From the NCBI GenBank assembly GCA_964529285.1, contig CAZGWK010000048.1, positions 1-28,008 on the forward strand: a stretch of DNA of 28,008 bases, in the 5' to 3' direction. The notes under the pieces are model-generated. The model had not been told where the DNA came from. It saw only the letters and a list, made by a program, of their open reading frames with translations, and did no database searches. This DNA comes from SURF-21 sp964529285 (GTDB taxonomy: Bacteria; Actinomycetota; Geothermincolia; Geothermincolales; RBG-13-55-18). Positions 23,355-28,008 of the stretch are shown in pieces (position 1 is the first letter of the stretch; every line of letters begins with the position of its first letter). The translations under genes and the position numbers were made by a program.

Positions 23355-24125
23355 ATGGGATCCGAGAACTTCAGGATCGAGATACAGGACGGGATTGCGC
23401 GCTGTACCATGAAGGGGCCGAACATGAACTCCCTGAGCAACGTGATGCTCCCGGCCCTGATGGAAGGCTTGAGGTCCGTCCTGGACGATGAAGAGGTTAG
23501 GGTCATCGTCCTGCGGGGAGACGAGGGGAATTTCTGCACCGGAGCGGACCTCACCACCATGGGGGACAAGATGGACCCAGCCAACCTTTGCGAAGGCATG
23601 CGTGCGATGGGCGCTTTTGTCTACGAGATACACGAAGGACCCAAACCGGTCATCGCCGAGGTGGACGGCTGGGCGGTGGGAGGAGGATTCGGACTGGCCA
23701 TGGCCGCCGATATCACTTACGCCACGGAGAGGGCGCGCTTCTTCCTGAGCTGGACCAAGCTCTCGATCCTGCCCGACTTCGGATCCGCCTACTTCCTCAC
23801 CCGCAGGGTGGGGCTGTCCATCGCCAAGGAACTGGCCCTGACGGCGGCCATCGTCGATGCTGACGAAGCGTTGCGCATCGGGCTCGTCAACCGCGTGGTC
23901 CCGCACGAGGAGATATCGGATGCGGTGATGAAGCTTGCCGGCAAGCTGGCGCGCCGCACCCCGAACGTCCTCGCCACGACCAAGCGCTGGCTCAATACCG
24001 GACACCAGGTGGATCTGCAGACCTTCCTGGACCTGGAGGCATACGCGCAGGCGCTGGCCGTTGTCACCCCCGAGCACGACGAAGCCATCAAAGAATTCTT
24101 CGCAAAACGCTCAGATAAAGATTAG
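23355..24125 (+). CDS. Enoyl-CoA hydratase/isomerase (crotonase) family protein, isomerase-like
   Basis: The 256-aa protein has the crotonase fold: NFCTGADLTTMG (oxyanion strand), GWAVGGGFGLAMAADI, and ILPDFGSAYFLTRRVG. The two Glu residues of true hydratases are not there: the first position is Gly113 (GGGFGLA against GGGCELA) and the second region reads FLSWTKLSILPDFGS. Asp141 in PDFGS matches the catalytic Asp of PaaG-type isomerases. A double-bond isomerase, or another CoA-ester activity, is therefore more likely than hydration. It starts at an ATG with GGGGAGG upstream and lies in the same direction as the rest of the operon. Confidence 0.9.
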   Translation: MGSENFRIEIQDGIARCTMKGPNMNSLSNVMLPALMEGLRSVLDDEEVRVIVLRGDEGNFCTGADLTTMGDKMDPANLCEGMRAMGAFVYEIHEGPKPVIAEVDGWAVGGGFGLAMAADITYATERARFFLSWTKLSILPDFGSAYFLTRRVGLSIAKELALTAAIVDADEALRIGLVNRVVPHEEISDAVMKLAGKLARRTPNVLATTKRWLNTGHQVDLQTFLDLEAYAQALAVVTPEHDEAIKEFFAKRSDKD

Positions 24126-24189
24126 GTACGAGAGTATGCATCGCGTAAGCGACAGCGCCGAGCGAAGTGAGGTGCGGCGGTGTCCCAGC

Positions 24190-24215
24190 GCCTGGACAAT
24201 TCCGATTGTCCAGGC
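24190..24215. repeat. Perfect 11-bp inverted repeat (stable hairpin)
   Basis: GCCTGGACAAT (24190-24200) pairs perfectly with ATTGTCCAGGC (24205-24215) around a TCCG tetraloop. It lies in the 146-bp gap between the crotonase-like and flavoprotein genes. No T-run follows, so it is more likely an mRNA-stability or processing hairpin, or a REP-type element, than a terminator. The bases before it (24137-24180) have the GC-rich GAGCGAAGTGAGG-type sequence often seen in such elements. Confidence 0.7.
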
Positions 24216-24271
24216 CTGGCACGCGTACGCAACGGAAGAGAGATAAGGCTTAGAATCAGGGAGAAGGTGCT

Positions 24272-25255
24272 TTGATCAAGACGCGCATCACCGAGCTTTT
24301 CGCTATCGATCACCCCATCATCGGGGGATGTATGCAATGGATCAGCGGGCCGGAGTTCACCGCTGCGGTCAGCAACGCGGGAGCCTTGGGAATAATGTCG
24401 TCCGCGATGTTCCCCAGCCAGGTGGAGTTCCGGGACGCCCTGTGCAAGCTCAAGGGACTCACTGCGCAGCCCTTCGCAGTTAACCTCAACCTCTTCCCGG
24501 CCCTGCGCCCCATGGATAACGACCTCTACGTGGACGTGATCCTGGAGGAGGGCGGGGTGGGGATCGTGGAGACCAGCGGCGCCCGGCCGCCGGCGGAGCT
24601 TCTCGCGAGGCTGAAGGACGGCGGGATCAAGCTCATGCACAAATGCACCTCCGTGCACCACGCCGCCGTCGCGGAGAACATGGGCTACGACGCAGTAACC
24701 GTCTTCGGGAGCGAGGGAGGAGGCCACATCGGGGACGCCGGGTTGACCTTCCTCTCCATGGTGCCCCGCGCGGCCGACGTGCTGCGCATACCGGTGATAG
24801 CCGCCGGCGGTATCGCCGACGGCAGGGGGCTGGCTGCGGCGCTGGCCCTGGGAGCGCAGGGGGTGCTCATCGGCACCAGGCTGCTCCTCTCCGAGGAATG
24901 CCCCATCCACGACGGCGTCAAGCGCGCTCTGCTGGACGCGTGCGAGACGGACACCGTGACCGTGCTGGGGACGGTCCACAATAAGTTGAGGGTATGGAAG
25001 AACCTGGCAGCCGAGAAGACGGTGGAGCTCGAGTCCTCGGGCGCTCCCTTCGAGGAGATCATCAGGGTGGTGGCGGGTGGCCTCACCCGCAGCATGTTCG
25101 AGACGGGAGATCCGGATGGCGGGATCATCACCTGCAGCCAGGACATAGGCATAATCAGCGATATAAAGCCGGTGAGCGAGATCGTGACCGGCATGGTGCG
25201 GGAGGCCGAGGAGGTCGCGGGATCGCTGGCCGCGGGAGATTTAACGGAACGATAA
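24272..25255 (+). CDS. FabK/nitronate monooxygenase-family FMN flavoprotein
   Basis: The 327-aa TIM-barrel flavoprotein has PIIGGCMQWISGPEFTAAVSNAGALG at the N-terminus, the catalytic-His motif EGGGHIGD (His152), and the FMN phosphate site AAGGIADGRGLAAALALGAQGVLIGT. The family includes nitronate monooxygenases and FabK-type enoyl-ACP reductases. In acyl-CoA operons such proteins are usually misnamed dioxygenases; reduction of an enoyl-CoA, or use as a scavenging enzyme, is more likely in an anaerobe. The TTG start (24272) has GGGAGAAGGTG upstream. The next gene begins 14 nt after its stop, so the two are co-transcribed. Confidence 0.88.
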   Translation: MIKTRITELFAIDHPIIGGCMQWISGPEFTAAVSNAGALGIMSSAMFPSQVEFRDALCKLKGLTAQPFAVNLNLFPALRPMDNDLYVDVILEEGGVGIVETSGARPPAELLARLKDGGIKLMHKCTSVHHAAVAENMGYDAVTVFGSEGGGHIGDAGLTFLSMVPRAADVLRIPVIAAGGIADGRGLAAALALGAQGVLIGTRLLLSEECPIHDGVKRALLDACETDTVTVLGTVHNKLRVWKNLAAEKTVELESSGAPFEEIIRVVAGGLTRSMFETGDPDGGIITCSQDIGIISDIKPVSEIVTGMVREAEEVAGSLAAGDLTER

Positions 25256-25269
25256 AGGGAGGGTACGAG

Positions 25270-27915
25270 ATGAAAGATTATGACGTTGTGGTGATCGGCG
25301 CCGGACTGGGAGGCCTCTCGTCGGCTGCCTTCCTGGCCAAGGCGGGGAAGAAGGTGCTCCTGTTGGAGGGCCACTACGTGCCCGGCGGGTATGCCTCGTC
25401 CTTCCTGCGGGGGCGCTTCGAGTTCGAGATATCGCTGCACGAGCTCTCCGGCCTGGGCGACGAGGCCAACCCGGGGCCGCTGTGGAAGCTGCTCAGCGAG
25501 GTGGACGTTACCCGCAGGGTGGACTTCTTGCGCATCCCTGAGTTCTACCGCTGCGTGCTGCCAGACGTGGACTTCGTGGTCCCCATCGGGCGCGAGAACT
25601 TCACCGGCGCCATGGCCGAATACTTCCCGCAGGACGCCGAGGGCATCAGGGAGTTCACGGACGTCATGTTCAAGTTCGCCCAGGAGGCGCTGCGCGCCAA
25701 CCGCGTGGGCATGAAGATGGTCATGGAACACCAGGAGGAGTTCCCCACCCTGCTCGCCTACTTCGGCAAGAGCCTGCAGGACGTCATGGACGATTTTATC
25801 AAGGACGAGAGGGCGCGCACGGTATTGAGCGTGGTGTGCGGCTATTACTGCAACCCCCCGTCCGCGCTGTCCTTCATGACCTACGCCCTGGGGACGGTGA
25901 GCTATCTCCGCTTCGGTCCCTGGCACGTCAAGGGCAAGAGCCAGGCGCTCTCCCAGGCCTTCGTCGACTCCATCGAGGACATGGGCGGAGAGGTATGGCT
26001 GCGCAACGGGGCGCAGCGCATCCTCAGCCAGGGCGGCAAGGTCAGGGGCGTAGTAGCCCAGGACGGCACGGAGATCCTGTGCCCCACCGTGGTCAGCAAC
26101 GCCAACCCTTACGCGACGTGCCTCGAGCTCATCGGGCGGGAGAACACACCCGACTGGTATCTCAGACGGCTCGGCGCCTGGTCGGGAGGGGCCTCCACCG
26201 TAAACCTCTACCTGGGCGTGGACTGCCCCCACGAGGACCTGGGATTGGGGCATCACGAGACCTTCTACAGCGACGGCTACGACGTGGACGGGAACTGGTA
26301 CAAGATGAAGACCGGGGTCTCGCTGGAGCCCTCGGACATCGCGGTGACCGCCTACAACTCCATCGACCCCACCTTTTCGCCCCCCGGTACCTCTAACCTG
26401 GTGTGCACCTTTATCGCCTTCTCTGAGCCGTGGATGAAGGTTCCGCCCTCTGAGTATGCGGACGCCAAGCAGCGCGTGGCGGACCGGGCCTTGAACCTGG
26501 CGGAGAACGTGGCTCCCGGCTTGCGCGACCACATCGAGGTCATCGAGGTGGCCACGCCGCTAACCAACATCCGTTACTCCCGCAACGTGGGCGGCAGCAT
26601 CATAGGCTTCGACGAGACCTTCGCCGGGACCGGCCTGGTGCGCATGCCCGCGACAGGTCCGCTACAGGGCCTTTATTTCTCCGGAGCCTGGGTGAACATC
26701 GGCGGTGGGTATGAGCCCTCCCTGTACTCAGGCTTCCTCACCTCGCGCAAGGTGCTCGAGGATCTGGAGGCCGGGGGAGCCGGGCCCGCGGCCATCGAGA
26801 AACTCCAACAGGACCTCGAGAAGCAGGTGGAGGGGATGGAACTCCCGGAAAGCCCCACCACCCGCGTGGAGCAGGCGCTGGCCGGCCTGCACCCCGACCG
26901 CGTCCAGTTGCAGGTTTCCGAGGTGATCGAGGAGACGGCGAGCTCCAAGACCCTGCGCATGAAGGCGGCAGAGGCTGAGCTGCCCTGGTTCCGGGCCGGG
27001 CAGTACGTCAACCTCTTCTGCAAGGTAGGCGGCGTGCTAACCTCACGGCCTTATTCCATCGCCTCCGTTCCCGGTGCCGGTCACTGGGACATCACCGTGC
27101 GGCGCATGGCGCAGGGCTTCGTCTCCGACTACCTCCTGGACGAGGTGAAGGCGGGCGACCGTTTCGAATCCACGGGCCCCTTCGGGAGCTTCTACTACGA
27201 GCCCTTAATGGACTCGGATGACCTGGTGTTCCTGGCGGGGGGCAGCGGCATCACCCCCTTCGCCTCCGTGATCCGCGAGGCGGCGGAGAAGGGCTCGGGC
27301 CCGAAGATGCACCTCATCTACGGCAGCAGGGACCCCTCGGACATCATCTTCGGCGAGGAGATGAAGGAGCTGGAGGCAAAACTCCCCGGCCTCAAGGTGG
27401 ATTACGTCATCTCCGAGCCATCCGAGGATTGGAAGGGTATGTGTGGCCTGCTGGACGCGCAGATGATCTCCGAGCTCGTGGGCGAGGTGAATGGAAAGAC
27501 CTTCTTTCTCTGCGGTCCGACCCAGATGTACCAGTTGTGTGAAGGTGCCCTGGAATCACTGGGGGTCCCGAGAAGAAGGATACGCCGCGAAGCATACGGC
27601 CCACCCGCCGATATCACCTCCGAGCCGGGATGGCCGGACGCCGATCCCGACGCCGTCTTCGAGGTGACCGAGGAGCGCACGGGGAAGACCTTCAAGGCCC
27701 GTTCGGGAGAGCCACTCATGAACTCGCTGGAACGGGCGGGCATCGTGGTGGAGGCCGTCTGCAGGGCCGGAGAGTGCACGGTGTGCCGTACCCGGCTCAT
27801 CTCCGGCAAGGTCTTCGTGCCGAAGCGCGTACTGGAGCGCCAGGTTGATGCGGCGGCAGGATACATCCATCCCTGTATGAGCTTCCCCCTGGAAGACTTA
27901 CATATACGGATTTAG
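25270..27915 (+). CDS. Three-part fusion: CrtI/CrtISO-like FAD oxidoreductase, ferredoxin-NAD(P) reductase and [2Fe-2S] ferredoxin
   Basis: The 881-aa protein has three modules. Residues 1 to about 500 form a phytoene desaturase/carotenoid isomerase-like flavoprotein: FAD motif VVVIGAGLGGLSSAAFLAKAG with Gly10/12/15, LLEGHYVPGGYASSF, and the C-terminal FAD motif GLYFSGAWVNIGGGYEPS. A linker (about 500-545) leads to a ferredoxin-reductase module (about 545-795) with the flavin motif RPYSIAS (593-599), GGSGITPF (657-664) and CGP (748-750). Residues about 796-881 are a plant-type ferredoxin with C831-x4-C836-x2-C839 and C869. NAD(P)H electrons could reach the first flavin through the cluster, making it a self-sufficient reductase or reduced-FAD-dependent isomerase. 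The ATG at 25270 follows GGGAGGG. Substrate unknown; the operon suggests a CoA thioester or isoprenoid. Confidence 0.93.
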   Translation: MKDYDVVVIGAGLGGLSSAAFLAKAGKKVLLLEGHYVPGGYASSFLRGRFEFEISLHELSGLGDEANPGPLWKLLSEVDVTRRVDFLRIPEFYRCVLPDVDFVVPIGRENFTGAMAEYFPQDAEGIREFTDVMFKFAQEALRANRVGMKMVMEHQEEFPTLLAYFGKSLQDVMDDFIKDERARTVLSVVCGYYCNPPSALSFMTYALGTVSYLRFGPWHVKGKSQALSQAFVDSIEDMGGEVWLRNGAQRILSQGGKVRGVVAQDGTEILCPTVVSNANPYATCLELIGRENTPDWYLRRLGAWSGGASTVNLYLGVDCPHEDLGLGHHETFYSDGYDVDGNWYKMKTGVSLEPSDIAVTAYNSIDPTFSPPGTSNLVCTFIAFSEPWMKVPPSEYADAKQRVADRALNLAENVAPGLRDHIEVIEVATPLTNIRYSRNVGGSIIGFDETFAGTGLVRMPATGPLQGLYFSGAWVNIGGGYEPSLYSGFLTSRKVLEDLEAGGAGPAAIEKLQQDLEKQVEGMELPESPTTRVEQALAGLHPDRVQLQVSEVIEETASSKTLRMKAAEAELPWFRAGQYVNLFCKVGGVLTSRPYSIASVPGAGHWDITVRRMAQGFVSDYLLDEVKAGDRFESTGPFGSFYYEPLMDSDDLVFLAGGSGITPFASVIREAAEKGSGPKMHLIYGSRDPSDIIFGEEMKELEAKLPGLKVDYVISEPSEDWKGMCGLLDAQMISELVGEVNGKTFFLCGPTQMYQLCEGALESLGVPRRRIRREAYGPPADITSEPGWPDADPDAVFEVTEERTGKTFKARSGEPLMNSLERAGIVVEAVCRAGECTVCRTRLISGKVFVPKRVLERQVDAAAGYIHPCMSFPLEDLHIRI

Positions 27916-27941
27916 TAAAAGGTATCGAAGGAGGCATGATT

Positions 27942-28008
27942 ATGAACGTCGAGGACTACATCTGGGACTACCGCGATCCCTACGCGTGGATGGCGAAGGT
28001 GAGGCAGG
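27942..28008 (+). CDS. Start of a further operon gene, cut by the window end
   Basis: AAGGAGG (27928-27934) stands 7 nt before the ATG at 27942, and the frame stays open for 22 codons (MNVEDYIWDYRDPYAWMAKV...) to the end. It starts 26 nt after the fusion gene and continues the operon. Too little is visible to name a family. Confidence 0.7.
   Translation, partial: MNVEDYIWDYRDPYAWMAKVRQ

Noticed and set aside
24994..25269. Extended N-terminus of the fusion protein
   Set aside because: The upstream part overlaps the FMN flavoprotein gene in another frame; the ATG at 25270 has GGGAGGG and begins directly before the FAD motif.
24685..26532. Long minus-strand open frame of 615 codons
   Set aside because: It runs antisense to the flavoprotein and fusion genes, has low-complexity Val/His/Gly-rich sequence typical of the reverse frame in GC-rich DNA, and shows no domain.

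Overview
The window is about 28 kb of GC-rich bacterial DNA with tightly packed genes. Several genes start with TTG or GTG behind good Shine-Dalgarno sites. A carbon monoxide dehydrogenase (CODH)-scaffold metalloprotein, ferredoxin-type proteins and many acyl-CoA enzymes suggest an anaerobic or facultatively anaerobic heterotroph. The mix fits anaerobic Actinomycetota or Desulfobacterota-like lineages, but nothing here fixes the phylum. There is no rRNA, CRISPR array, transposase or phage gene.

Layout. (1) 1-735: the 3' part of a tRNA, probably Arg(CCT), followed by an AT-rich MazF/PemK-type toxin-antitoxin pair. (2) 765-4464, minus strand: a cupin protein, a CooS-like protein and a large multi-cluster iron-sulfur protein. 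A 324-bp repeat-containing gap lies between the last two. The CooS-like protein has Glu where CODH has an essential C-cluster Cys, as in hybrid-cluster proteins. (3) 4749-8325: a divergent 567-aa acyl-CoA dehydrogenase, a small lipoprotein and a phosphofructokinase. (4) 8754-17823: a B12-type radical SAM protein, an orphan PAS/GAF histidine kinase, a TMEM175-type membrane protein, exonuclease III, a conserved small protein, a geranylgeranyl-reductase-like flavoprotein and a membrane-anchored alpha/beta hydrolase. (5) 18019-28008, plus strand: a catabolic operon-like cluster that runs off the window.

The last cluster is the clearest candidate for an uncharacterised system. A TTGACA/TATTTT-type promoter overlaps a near-perfect 18-bp palindrome. 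It is followed by an acyl-CoA dehydrogenase, a TetR regulator, and two mirrored pairs of DUF35 zinc-ribbon/OB-fold proteins with thiolase-fold proteins. Both thiolase-fold proteins lack the catalytic Cys. Next come a crotonase-fold protein without the two hydratase Glu residues, a FabK/nitronate-monooxygenase-type flavoprotein, and an 881-aa fusion of a CrtI/CrtISO-like flavoprotein, a ferredoxin reductase and a [2Fe-2S] ferredoxin. Together they look like a TetR-controlled acyl-CoA pathway for an unusual, perhaps cyclic, branched or isoprenoid substrate. Carbon-carbon cleavage may be of the retro-aldol type rather than ordinary thiolysis. The substrate is unknown.
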